64,000 nucleotides of DNA from Mycolicibacterium tokaiense (GTDB lineage: Bacteria > Actinomycetota > Actinomycetes > Mycobacteriales > Mycobacteriaceae), in NCBI RefSeq assembly GCF_010725885.1, contig NZ_AP022600.1, positions 5,394,001 through 5,458,000 of the forward strand, given 5' to 3'. The position numbers and the translations under genes are program-made. Shown here piece after piece: positions 43,267 through 51,580 of this stretch (the stretch's first letter is position 1; every line of letters begins with the position of its first letter). The notes below the pieces were generated by a model. That model worked only from the letters and a program-made list of their open reading frames with translations. It ran no database searches and was not told where the DNA came from.

Positions 43267-43878
43267 GTGACTAGCCCCACCAGGTGGGCGGGCGTCCCGC
43301 TGACCGACCGCCGCATTGAGCGCCGCGGTCTGCTGGTCGCCGCCGCATTCGCGCTGTTCGGCGACGAAGGTGAGAGTGCTGTCTCGGTGCGCTCGGTGTG
43401 TCGCGAGTGCTCACTGAACACCCGCTACTTCTACGAGAGCTTCGCCGACACCGACGAACTGCTGGGCGCGGTGTACGACGTGGTCGCTGCAGGATTGGCA
43501 GCCGAGGTCGAGTCGGCGATCGCCGCCACCAACGCCGAGGGCGGCGATGATCTCGACCGGCTGCGTGCCGGCATCCGCACCGTGCTGGGGTTCAGCTCGG
43601 CAGACCCGCGCCGCGGCCGGGTGCTGTTCACCGAGGCCCGGGCGAACCCGGTGCTGACCGCGCGGCGGGCCATCGCACAGGAGAATCTGCGCCAGCTGGT
43701 TCTCAGTGAGCGCGAACAGAAACACCCGGGGGACGCGGCGGTGGCCACCCAGGTGGCGGCCGCGCTCTACACCGGCGCCATGGCCGAGCTGGCCCAGCAG
43801 TGGTTGTCCGGCAACCTCGGCGACGATCTCGAGGAAGTGGTGGCCCACACGGTCGCCATGGTTTCCGCCAGCGCCTGA
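43267..43878 (+). CDS. TetR family regulator (mpaB-linked)
   Basis: This 203-residue TetR-like regulator has an N-terminal HTH region VSVRSVCRECSLNTRYFYES with the typical Y-F-Y recognition-helix end, then a helical domain. The GTG at 43267 is chosen over an open upstream extension that would overlap the mpaB-like start. It is divergent from the oxygenase gene, so it probably represses that gene and itself. The adenylate cyclase begins 59 bases downstream on the same strand and could be cotranscribed. Confidence 0.87.
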   Translation: MTSPTRWAGVPLTDRRIERRGLLVAAAFALFGDEGESAVSVRSVCRECSLNTRYFYESFADTDELLGAVYDVVAAGLAAEVESAIAATNAEGGDDLDRLRAGIRTVLGFSSADPRRGRVLFTEARANPVLTARRAIAQENLRQLVLSEREQKHPGDAAVATQVAAALYTGAMAELAQQWLSGNLGDDLEEVVAHTVAMVSASA

Positions 43879-43937
43879 CCTGGTCCAACTCGCCGTTGCT
43901 CGTCGCCGCCGCGGGCTACGCTGCGCTGGTGGTGACC

Positions 43938-45200
43938 ATGGGACGGCTCAGCGACGGCCGGTTCCGGCACGCGCATCCCTGTGTTCCGGTGCGCAGCGCC
44001 CACTACGCCGACTCCGCCGCCCGCCGCTTCCGCGTCCTGAAGATCGCCACCTGGATCGCGGCCACCGTCAGCGCGGGATTTGGCCTCTGGCAGCTGCTCG
44101 GCGGCTACGGCACCTGGCAGATCGGCCTCATCAACGTCATTACCGGACTGGCCTTCCTGGCCATCCCGCTGCTGCGACCACTTCCGGATCTGGTGGCCCC
44201 CATGGCGTTCGTCGTCGTGGCCTACGGCTCGATCTTCTTCATCACCTGGAATATCGGTACCGCCTCCGGGCTGCAGTTCTACTACCTCAGCTCGGCCTCG
44301 GTGCTGGTGCTGGTCCTCGGGATCGAACGCATCACCCTGGCCGGGGTCCTGGCGGGTCTGGGTGCAGTGCTGGTGGTTCTGCTGGAGGTGCTGGTGCCCG
44401 ACAACGTGGGCGACCAGCCCGAATGGTCACTGCAGGTCGGATTCGTGACCTCGGTGGTGTCGTCGTGCGTGCTGGCATTCGCGACGGTCTGGTACGCCCT
44501 GCGCGAGATCGCCCGGGCCGAGGCCGCCATGGAGATGGAATACCAGCGCTCCGAACAACTCCTGGCCAACATGCTGCCCGCCAGCATCGCCGACCGACTC
44601 AAGGACCCCGACCGCAAAGCCATCGCCGACCGCTACGACGACGCCTCGATTCTGTTCGCCGACATCGCCGGATTCACCGAGCGGGCCGCCGACACCCCGC
44701 CGTGCGACCTGGTCGCCTTCCTCGACCGCATCTACACCACCTTCGACACCCTGGTGGACCGACACGGCCTGGAGAAGGTGAAGACCACCGGCGACTCGTA
44801 CATGGTGGTCAGCGGGATCCCCCTCCCCCGCACCGACCACGTGCAGGCACTGGCCGACCTGGCACTCGACATGGCCGGCGCCGCAACTGGTCTCACCGAC
44901 CCGCTGGGACGTGCGGTGTCCATGCGGATCGGCTTGGCCGCCGGCCCCGTGGTGGCCGGCGTGGTCGGCTCGAGCCGCTTCTTCTACGACGTGTGGGGCG
45001 ACGCGGTGAACGTCGCCTCACGGATGGAGACCACCGACCAGGTGGGCCGCATCCAGGTGCCCGAGGACATCTATCTGCGCCTCAAGGACGACTTTGTGCT
45101 CGAGGAGCGCGGCAGCGTCGCGGTCAAGGGCAAGGGACTGATGCGCACCTGGTATCTGGTGGGCCGGCGCTCAGTACAGGTCCAGACGCCGATCGGCTAG
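43938..45200 (+). CDS. cya: Membrane-anchored class III adenylate cyclase (Rv1625c-like)
   Basis: This protein of about 420 residues has six N-terminal hydrophobic helices followed by one class III cyclase domain, as in Rv1625c, the mammalian-like homodimeric cyclase. Catalytic features are ILFADIAGFTERA (metal Asp), EKVKTTGDSYM (substrate Lys and second Asp) and VWGDAVNVASRME (Asn and Arg). It makes cAMP at the inner membrane face. Start choice is unsure: ATG 43938, GTG 43929 or TTG 43896, none with a clear ribosome-binding site. Its last 30 bases overlap the convergent amidase gene. Confidence 0.93.
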   Translation: MGRLSDGRFRHAHPCVPVRSAHYADSAARRFRVLKIATWIAATVSAGFGLWQLLGGYGTWQIGLINVITGLAFLAIPLLRPLPDLVAPMAFVVVAYGSIFFITWNIGTASGLQFYYLSSASVLVLVLGIERITLAGVLAGLGAVLVVLLEVLVPDNVGDQPEWSLQVGFVTSVVSSCVLAFATVWYALREIARAEAAMEMEYQRSEQLLANMLPASIADRLKDPDRKAIADRYDDASILFADIAGFTERAADTPPCDLVAFLDRIYTTFDTLVDRHGLEKVKTTGDSYMVVSGIPLPRTDHVQALADLALDMAGAATGLTDPLGRAVSMRIGLAAGPVVAGVVGSSRFFYDVWGDAVNVASRMETTDQVGRIQVPEDIYLRLKDDFVLEERGSVAVKGKGLMRTWYLVGRRSVQVQTPIG

Positions 45201-45971
45201 CAGGTCCACGTGCTCGGTCAGCGACTTGTCGTGGGTGAGCGCCAGATCCACCTCGGCGAGCACCAGCTCGGGCCCCGGTCCCGCAGCGGCGGCCACCCAG
45301 CCGTCGGGGTCCACGATCACCGTGCCGGCCGTCCACGGCTGGCCCCGCTCGACACCGCAGCGGTCGCAGACCGCCACCGCCACCCGGTTGAGCCGGGCGG
45401 TGGACATGGCCGTGATCACCTCGCCGGGGCGCTCCCCCTCCGGGCGGGGAAACAAGGGCCAGTTCACCGACGCCACAATGAGTTCGGCGCCGGCGACCGT
45501 CACCGCTCGGGTGACTTCGGCGAATTCCAGGTCGTAGCACACCATCATGGCGATGTTGCCGTGCCGCGTCTTGACCACCGGCGGCAGCACACTGCCGGGC
45601 GTGAAGACCAACTTCTCCCGGTCCCAGAGGTGCGTCTTGCGGTATCCGGCCACGACGCCGCCCCGGTCGAGCATGACGGCGCTGTTGTAGACGTGTCCGT
45701 CGTCGCCGGCCTCGCAGTAGCCCACCACCACGATGGCGTCGCCGGCGGCGGCCGCCCAGTCCGCGAACACCGGAGCTGACGACGGCAACGCCAGCGCCCG
45801 CGCTTCGTCGGCGTCGGTGAACATGTAGCCGGTGGTGGCCAGTTCCGGCAGCACCACCACGTCCGCGCCCGCGGCGACGGCACGACCGATCAGGTCGGTG
45901 ATGGCGGCACAGTTGCCGGCCACATCACCGAATTCGGGGGCGAACTGCGCGCAGGCAACCGACGTCGTCAT
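45171..45971 (-). CDS. Nitrilase-superfamily carbon-nitrogen hydrolase
   Basis: This 266-residue amidase-type enzyme has the complete nitrilase triad: Glu43 (VVLPELATTG), Lys112 (YRKTHLWDREK) and Cys145 (MMVCYDLEF). It hydrolyses an amide or nitrile C-N bond of a small molecule through a cysteine thioester. The ATG at 45971 is taken; GTG at 45977 is in frame. It stands alone between the cyclase (convergent, 30-base overlap) and dps. Closest family look is omega-amidase or N-carbamoyl-type hydrolases; substrate undetermined. Confidence 0.9.
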   Translation of the reverse strand: MTTSVACAQFAPEFGDVAGNCAAITDLIGRAVAAGADVVVLPELATTGYMFTDADEARALALPSSAPVFADWAAAAGDAIVVVGYCEAGDDGHVYNSAVMLDRGGVVAGYRKTHLWDREKLVFTPGSVLPPVVKTRHGNIAMMVCYDLEFAEVTRAVTVAGAELIVASVNWPLFPRPEGERPGEVITAMSTARLNRVAVAVCDRCGVERGQPWTAGTVIVDPDGWVAAAAGPGPELVLAEVDLALTHDKSLTEHVDLLADRRLDLY

Positions 45972-45996
45972 GCCCACATCCTAGATATGCCCGTGG

Positions 45997-46029
45997 GGCC
46001 CGCCCGGCGAGAGAAGTTCCGGGCGGGCC
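45997..46029 (-). terminator. Hairpin terminator downstream of dps
   Basis: Arms GGCCCGCCCGG (45997-46007) and CCGGGCGGGCC (46019-46029) pair perfectly over 11 bp with an 11-base loop, starting 25 bases after the dps stop. There is no clear U-tract, which is common for mycobacterial terminators. Confidence 0.65.
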
Positions 46030-46053
46030 GCACGGCCCCTCATCCAAGAATCG

Positions 46054-46557
46054 TCAGACTTTCCGGTTCTCCGACTTGATCAGCCACGCCAGCTTCTCCA
46101 GGCCGTCGATCAGCTGGTGCAGGATGTCAGCGGTGCTCGGGTCCTCGGCGTCCACGTCATCGTGAACCGCCCGCAGGGTCGCCACTGCCGCGTAGATCCG
46201 GGTCGTGATCAGGTCCACCACCTCGGTGGTGTTGTGTTCGAAAGCCGGGAATTCCGGCAGCGACGTGGTGGCGGCCACGGTGTCGGAACGGCCGTCGGCC
46301 ACCCCGTCCAGAGCGCGGATGCGCTCGGCGATGGTGTCGCTGCCCTCGCGGGCGAAGTCCACCAGCTCATCGAGTTGCAGGTGCAGATCCCGGAAGTTGG
46401 TGCCCACAACGTTCCAGTGCGCCTGCTTGCCCTGAAGATGCAGCTCGATCAGATCGACGAGCACACGCTGCAGGTTGCCGTAGAAGGCCTCGGTGGGGAC
46501 GAAGCCGGCGATCTCGGCGGCGTCGCGGCGGTTGGTGGTGGTAGCTGTGATGGCCAT
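46054..46557 (-). CDS. dps: Dps-family DNA-binding ferritin-like protein
   Basis: This 167-residue Dps protein has the intersubunit ferroxidase histidine in LQGKQAHWNVVG and acidic ligands in LDELVDFAREGSDTIAER. The fold is a four-helix bundle that builds a dodecamer, oxidises iron with peroxide and protects DNA. The N-terminal MAITATTTNRRDAAE is short and lacks a lysine-rich tail, so DNA binding may be weak or depend on another surface. The ATG at 46557 follows GGAAGG. Monocistronic between hairpin 45997-46029 and the DUF2339 gene. Confidence 0.92.
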   Translation of the reverse strand: MAITATTTNRRDAAEIAGFVPTEAFYGNLQRVLVDLIELHLQGKQAHWNVVGTNFRDLHLQLDELVDFAREGSDTIAERIRALDGVADGRSDTVAATTSLPEFPAFEHNTTEVVDLITTRIYAAVATLRAVHDDVDAEDPSTADILHQLIDGLEKLAWLIKSENRKV

Positions 46558-46681
46558 GGTTCAGGCACCTTCCTGTCACTCGGAACAACGGTGTCTGCAC
46601 GTGGACCGCGGGGTCACGGTGCTGCTCACGTGCTTGTTGAATGTAACGCCGGAGGACGGGAAAGAATGCCCGCCGAGGTGT

Positions 46682-48469
46682 CTACTCCGTCACGGTTGGT
46701 GAGGCATGCCTTTGCTGTGAGTGCGTGGAATCGTTGCGGGCCAGACTCCGGGCGTACCCGGTGCCCATGACCAGCAGCGCCAGGCCGACCACGATGAACA
46801 CCACCACCCGGAAGATTCCGTCGAGGGTGCCGAGGTCGAACAACAGCAGCTTGGCCGTCGCGGCACCGGTGAGCGTCAGCCCTGCGACGATGGGCGCGGT
46901 TCTGGCGGCGCGGTCAGCGGTGCGTTGTGCGTACCAGAGCAGTGCCGCCGCCATGGCCACCCAGCAGATGGTGGCGGCCATGTGCCCGGCCAGGAAACCG
47001 CTACCGCGCCCGCCGATCAGGACGCCGGCGGTGACGGTGAACACGGTGACCGCGTAGCCGATGACCGCCAGCGCCACCGCTGGGATGGCACGCGACCTGC
47101 GCGCGGTGGTCCAACTGAGCGACACCGCTGCCGCGATCAGCAGAACACTGGCGACCAGAACCGAAAGCGCTTCGGGCCCAGTGAGTTCCGTGGCGTACAC
47201 CAGATGCCCCGGTGGCGCGTACTCGGTGTAGATGAGGGCGCCGATGGCGGTGAACGCGGCCGCGATCCACAACGCCACGGCACTGTGGCGACCGGCGACC
47301 GTCAGCACCACGGCCATGGCCAGGAACACCGGAGCCTCGATGTAACCGTCGAAGGCCACCGCCACCGCGACCACCGCAGCCACCGCAGAGGCCGCCGCCC
47401 AGATCGCCGCGACCGCCGGGGTGACACCGGGCAGTCGACGGTGCAGCAGCACGATGACCAGCAGCACCGCAGCCACCGCGGCGGCCAGCAGCACCGCGAG
47501 CAGCTGATTCACCGCCACGGCGGCACCCAGCGCCGGTACCACCCCGGCGGTCGCCAGTAGCGCCGTGCCGACCGGTCGCGACGTACCCGGCAGCAGTACC
47601 AGCGCACTGATCACAGCCAGCAGCGCCGCGATGCCGCACGCGCCGCCCAGCAGATAGGCGTCGCTGTCGGCGCCGAACCCGGCCGCCAGCAGTGCCAGCA
47701 GCAGCGACACGGTGACCGCGGCGACCCGTGCGGCGTGCATCCACAGCCAGTCGCGGCCCACCTGGACGGGCAGCGATGCGGCGGACAGCGCCAGCATGTA
47801 TACCACCAGAAGTACCGTCAGCCCATCGGCCACGACGGGTGCCAGCACGGCCAGCGGACCCAGCACCAGCACGGCCAGCTGCTCGGAGTTCCAGCGGCGG
47901 GCCAACACCAGGGCACCCCCGCCGATCACCGACGCGAGCACCAGACCGGGCACCGGGGCCACCCAGCCGTAGATGGTGGTCATCGCCACCACATCCAGGT
48001 AGGCCGCCGCGATCCCGGTGGCCGCCATCGCGATGGCCCCCACCCGGCCGCCCGCGCGGCCGTGCAGCAGTACCGCAGACGCCACCAGGGCCCCCGCCAA
48101 CACCGCGCCCCCGGCCACCCGGACGCCCGGAGCCAGCAGGCCGGCCTGGGCGGCCAGCACCAGCAGCAGCACCACACCGATGAGCGTGACCGCCACCCCC
48201 GCCGCCGCCAGCAGCTTGCCGATCCACCCCTCGCGTGGGGCGGACGGCAGCGCCACCGCAGCTGCGACCGGGCGTGCGGCAACAGGTGGGGGCGGCAGCG
48301 GGTACGGATACGGCGCGGGCGGCGGGTAGTACGGCGGCGGCACTGGCGCCGGGGTTCCCAGAGTGCGTTCCAGCTCGGCGATCTGCGCGCCGACCCGGGT
48401 CAGTTGCTGGGACAGCACGCTGAATTCCTGCGACAGGCGGGCCAGGGCAGCCTGGTGCGGTTGGCTCAT
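46682..48469 (-). CDS. DUF2339 polytopic membrane protein
   Basis: This 595-residue integral membrane protein has an N-terminal cytosolic coiled segment (LARLSQEFSVLSQQLTRVGA), a proline/tyrosine-rich linker and then about 18 hydrophobic helices, matching DUF2339. Function of the family is unknown; envelope roles are suspected. The ATG at 48469 gives MSQPHQ. The 57-base gap to the response regulator upstream holds a MacR-like box, and the gene is codirectional with the two-component genes, so it is a likely output of that system. Confidence 0.85.
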   Translation of the reverse strand: MSQPHQAALARLSQEFSVLSQQLTRVGAQIAELERTLGTPAPVPPPYYPPPAPYPYPLPPPPVAARPVAAAVALPSAPREGWIGKLLAAAGVAVTLIGVVLLLVLAAQAGLLAPGVRVAGGAVLAGALVASAVLLHGRAGGRVGAIAMAATGIAAAYLDVVAMTTIYGWVAPVPGLVLASVIGGGALVLARRWNSEQLAVLVLGPLAVLAPVVADGLTVLLVVYMLALSAASLPVQVGRDWLWMHAARVAAVTVSLLLALLAAGFGADSDAYLLGGACGIAALLAVISALVLLPGTSRPVGTALLATAGVVPALGAAVAVNQLLAVLLAAAVAAVLLVIVLLHRRLPGVTPAVAAIWAAASAVAAVVAVAVAFDGYIEAPVFLAMAVVLTVAGRHSAVALWIAAAFTAIGALIYTEYAPPGHLVYATELTGPEALSVLVASVLLIAAAVSLSWTTARRSRAIPAVALAVIGYAVTVFTVTAGVLIGGRGSGFLAGHMAATICWVAMAAALLWYAQRTADRAARTAPIVAGLTLTGAATAKLLLFDLGTLDGIFRVVVFIVVGLALLVMGTGYARSLARNDSTHSQQRHASPTVTE

Positions 48470-48503
48470 GCCCACATCGTGACCCAGCGCCGGGTGGCGC
48501 GGA

Positions 48504-48519
48504 TGAGTATGACTACTCG
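48504..48519. promoter_or_regulatory. MacR-like box
   Basis: TGAGTATGACTACTCG contains perfect arms GAGTA/TACTC and matches the Streptomyces MacR consensus TGAGTACnnGTACTCA at 11 of 14 defined positions. It lies 35 bases before the DUF2339 start and just after the response regulator stop. The consensus is recalled from published S. coelicolor work. Confidence 0.6.
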
Positions 48520-48526
48520 GATCTCA

Positions 48527-49177
48527 TCAGGCGTCCTTGTCGAGCCCGTGCTCGATGGCGTAGCGCGCCAACTCCACCCGGTTGGCCAGGTGCAACTTGC
48601 GGAAGGTGGCCTGCACGTGGTTTTCGACGGTGCGGTGGCTGACCGACAGCTTGGCGGCGATCTGTTTGGCCGTCAGGCCTTTGGCGACGTGACGCAGCAC
48701 CTCGGTCTCGCGTTCGGTCAAGGTGGGACCGTCAGTGCGCCGGGCCACCCGCCGGTATTCACCGAGCACCAGCCCAGCCAGGCCGGGGGTGAACACCGCC
48801 CGCCCGGCCGCGGTGGCCCGGACCGCTTGTGTCAGTTCGATTTTCGAGGCGCTCTTGACGAGATAGCCGGTGGCCCCGGCTTTCACCGCCTGCAACACGT
48901 CGTCCTGCTCGGCCGACGCCGACAGCACCAGCACGCGGGTGTCCGGCGACACCTCGAGCACCGCGGCGGTGGCCTCGGCGCCGGTGCCATCGGACAGGCT
49001 CATGTCCATCAGCACCACCTCCGGGCGCACCACCGCGGCCCGGCGCCGCGCGGCCGCCACTCCGTCGGCGGTGGCCACCACCTCGAAACCGTCCTCGGCG
49101 AGATCGCGGGCCACCGCGTCGCGCCAGATCGGGTGATCGTCGACCACCATCACGCTCGGCAGGCTGTCCTCAGTCAC
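48527..49177 (-). CDS. NarL/LuxR-type response regulator (MacR-like)
   Basis: This 216-residue regulator has a receiver domain with phospho-acceptor Asp58 (VVLMDMSLSDG), acidic VVDDHP and lysine YLVKSAS, and a C-terminal LuxR HTH (LTERETEVLRHVAKGLTAKQ, then SHRTVENHVQ). The ATG at 49177 overlaps the sensor kinase stop by 8 bases, so both are made together. A MacR-like box immediately downstream marks the DUF2339 gene as probable target. Assignment to the MacR subgroup rests on the kinase type and the box. Confidence 0.9.
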   Translation of the reverse strand: MTEDSLPSVMVVDDHPIWRDAVARDLAEDGFEVVATADGVAAARRRAAVVRPEVVLMDMSLSDGTGAEATAAVLEVSPDTRVLVLSASAEQDDVLQAVKAGATGYLVKSASKIELTQAVRATAAGRAVFTPGLAGLVLGEYRRVARRTDGPTLTERETEVLRHVAKGLTAKQIAAKLSVSHRTVENHVQATFRKLHLANRVELARYAIEHGLDKDA

Positions 49178-50285
49178 GCGGCACCGTCAACTCCCATTCC
49201 GTCCCTGCACTGTCGGTGGTCAGCGTCGCCGTGCCGGACAGCGCCTGCAGCCGGCCCACGATCGATTTGGAGATCCCCACCCGGCCTTCGGACACCGCTT
49301 CCTCGAGCCGCCCCGGCGCGATCCCGGCTCCGTCGTCGCGCACCGTGACGGTCACCGCGTCGTCCAGATCCTCGACCAGGACGTAGGCGCAGGCGCCCGG
49401 ACCCGCGTGTGCGGCGGCATTGTCGAGTGCGTTGTCCACTGCGGCGGTCAGTTCCGCGGCCACCTCCGTGGCCAGCAGGACCGGGGTGGCCGGCAGGCTG
49501 ACCACCACCGAGTCACCGGCCCGTCGCCGGATCGCCGCCCGGATGTCCACCGCCTCGGTGCCGGCATCAACGCTCTCGGAGCTGACCAGCCGGCGCAGCG
49601 CCCGTTCCTGCGCACTGGCCAGGTCAGCCAGTTCTGCTGTCGGTCCGCCGATCTCGCGACCCCGCTTGGCCACCAACGCCAGCACCTGGATGACGCCGTC
49701 GTGGACTTGGCGGGCCAGCCGTTCCCGCTCGGCCACCGCCGCCGACAGGCGCACCGCCCGTTCCAGTTCGGTGTGCGCACGCCGCGCCGTCTGGGCGGCC
49801 ATGCCCACGGCCAGCCCGACCGCGAGTTCGATCACCAGGGTGGCGTTGCGCGCGAAGTCGAAACTGACCGAGCCCTTGAGCCCGGCGTAGACGGCCATCA
49901 TGACGATGCCGGCGAGCATGCCCCACACCGGTCCGCGCAGGATCGCCGCCGAGATCGTGGCGTTGGTGGCCCACAGCGTGGTCGGCAGCGACTGGTTGTC
50001 AGCGATCCACTGATCTGTGGCGACCGCGGCGGTGGACACGATCAGCACGCACACCACCGCCAGCTCGGCGAGCACCCACACCACCCGTCTGCCGAAGCCC
50101 TGCAGATAGGCCGCCGCACACGCCAGCGTCCAGACCGACAGCAGACCGAACAGCAGCCACGCCAGCCAGGGCCGGGCCAGTTCGGCATAACTCACCACCG
50201 CAAAACCGGCGGCGTAGCCGAAACTCAGCAGCCGGAAGACCTGGGCGGCCCGCCACAGAGGCCCGCAGGGATCCCGGTCCGGCAT
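49170..50285 (-). CDS. Sensor histidine kinase (MacS-like)
   Basis: This 371-residue kinase has N-terminal hydrophobic helices (about 20-165), a HisKA_3-type dimerisation segment with phospho-His195 in LARQVHDGVIQVLALVA, and an HATPase domain (VDNALDNAAAHAGPGA, VRDDGAGIAPGRLEE, GISKSIVGRL). MacS-like kinases sense membrane state. The ATG at 50285 is chosen; upstream codons would run into the divergent esterase gene, which starts only 41 bases away. Forms an operon with the response regulator. Confidence 0.9.
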   Translation of the reverse strand: MPDRDPCGPLWRAAQVFRLLSFGYAAGFAVVSYAELARPWLAWLLFGLLSVWTLACAAAYLQGFGRRVVWVLAELAVVCVLIVSTAAVATDQWIADNQSLPTTLWATNATISAAILRGPVWGMLAGIVMMAVYAGLKGSVSFDFARNATLVIELAVGLAVGMAAQTARRAHTELERAVRLSAAVAERERLARQVHDGVIQVLALVAKRGREIGGPTAELADLASAQERALRRLVSSESVDAGTEAVDIRAAIRRRAGDSVVVSLPATPVLLATEVAAELTAAVDNALDNAAAHAGPGACAYVLVEDLDDAVTVTVRDDGAGIAPGRLEEAVSEGRVGISKSIVGRLQALSGTATLTTDSAGTEWELTVPRD

Positions 50286-50326
50286 GTGCCCAGCATAGGG
50301 CGGCGGCCGCAGGGTATGAATGACCG

Positions 50327-51580
50327 GTGAAGTGGGCCAAGCGCGCTGCAGCGCTGCTGCTGTCATCCGTCGTCTCTGCACTCACCGCCAACGCCTACCG
50401 GCCCTATCGCCGCGGTTATCCGTCGTTGTACGCGTTCGGCTTCGGCGTGGTGACCTCGGAGCTGCCACTGCAGGTGGCCGCGGGCCACGCCGCGGCGTTC
50501 CTGCCGATGTCAGGCCGGCTGGGCCGGGGCACGGCCGCGCTGGCGTGGGCACTGTCTGCGATGTCCTGGCTGGGCCTGGTCAGGCTCCACCACGCCGGAC
50601 GCACCTGCGATGCGACGCTGACGGCGGCGCTGGACGCCGGGCTGGGTCCGCAGCGCCGGCGCGAGTCCCACGGGCTGTGGGAGGAACCGGTGCCCGGGGG
50701 CGCCACCGCGAAGAAACCCGGCCTGGTGCGGATGCTGCGGATCTACCGCGACTACGCCCACGACAGCGACATCCCCTACGGCGAGTTCGGTCGCCGCAAC
50801 ACCCTGGACATCTGGCGCCGTCCGGATCTGCCGAGGCACGGCCGCGCGCCGGTGCTGCTGCAGGTACACGGTGGGGCGTGGATCACGGGAAGCAAACGTG
50901 GGCAGGCGCATCCGTTGCTGAGCCACCTGGCCGAGCTGGGCTGGGTGTGCGTGTCGATCAACTACCGGTTGAGCCCGCGCTCCACCTGGCCGGACCACAT
51001 CGTCGACGTCAAACGGGCGATCGCTTGGACCAAGGAGCACATCTTCGAATACGGCGGCGATCCCGACTGGCTGGCGATCACGGGCGGTTCGGCGGGCGGG
51101 CACCTCAGCTCCCTGGCCGCGCTGAGCGCCAACGATCCGCAGTTCCAGCCCGGTTTCGAGCACGCGGATACCCGCGTGCAGGCGGCGGTGCCGTTCTACG
51201 GGGTGTACGACTTCACCCGCAGCGACGATGCGTTGCACCCGTTCATGATTCCGTTGTTGCAACAGCGGGTGATGAAGCAGCGGCGCGGCAGCGTTCCCGA
51301 GGTGTTCGACCTGAGCTCGCCGATCCACCACGTCAGCGCCGAGGCTCCCCCGATGTTCGTGCTGCACGGTGCCAACGATTCACTGATCCCGGTGCAGCAG
51401 GCCCGCGATTTTGTGGCCCGTCTGCGCGAGGTCAGCGCAGCACCGGTGGTGTACGCCGAAATGCCCCTGGCGCAGCACGCTTTCGACGTCTTCGGATCTC
51501 CGCGGGCCATGCACAGCGCGGTGGCGGTGGAGCATTTCCTGGCCGAGGTCTACAGCAGGTCTACCGCTGCGCCCCGTTGA
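50327..51580 (+). CDS. HSL-family alpha/beta hydrolase (esterase/lipase)
   Basis: This 417-residue esterase has an N-terminal extension with two hydrophobic segments (about 1-90), likely membrane-attached. The hydrolase domain has oxyanion-hole HGGAW (181-185), nucleophile elbow GGSAGG (Ser255), acid Asp351 (HGANDSLIP) and His384 (AQHAFD). It resembles mycobacterial Lip esterases of the hormone-sensitive lipase group acting on short acyl esters. It starts 41 bases from the divergent MacS gene and its 3' end overlaps the convergent kinase gene by 20 bases. Confidence 0.9.
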   Translation: MKWAKRAAALLLSSVVSALTANAYRPYRRGYPSLYAFGFGVVTSELPLQVAAGHAAAFLPMSGRLGRGTAALAWALSAMSWLGLVRLHHAGRTCDATLTAALDAGLGPQRRRESHGLWEEPVPGGATAKKPGLVRMLRIYRDYAHDSDIPYGEFGRRNTLDIWRRPDLPRHGRAPVLLQVHGGAWITGSKRGQAHPLLSHLAELGWVCVSINYRLSPRSTWPDHIVDVKRAIAWTKEHIFEYGGDPDWLAITGGSAGGHLSSLAALSANDPQFQPGFEHADTRVQAAVPFYGVYDFTRSDDALHPFMIPLLQQRVMKQRRGSVPEVFDLSSPIHHVSAEAPPMFVLHGANDSLIPVQQARDFVARLREVSAAPVVYAEMPLAQHAFDVFGSPRAMHSAVAVEHFLAEVYSRSTAAPR

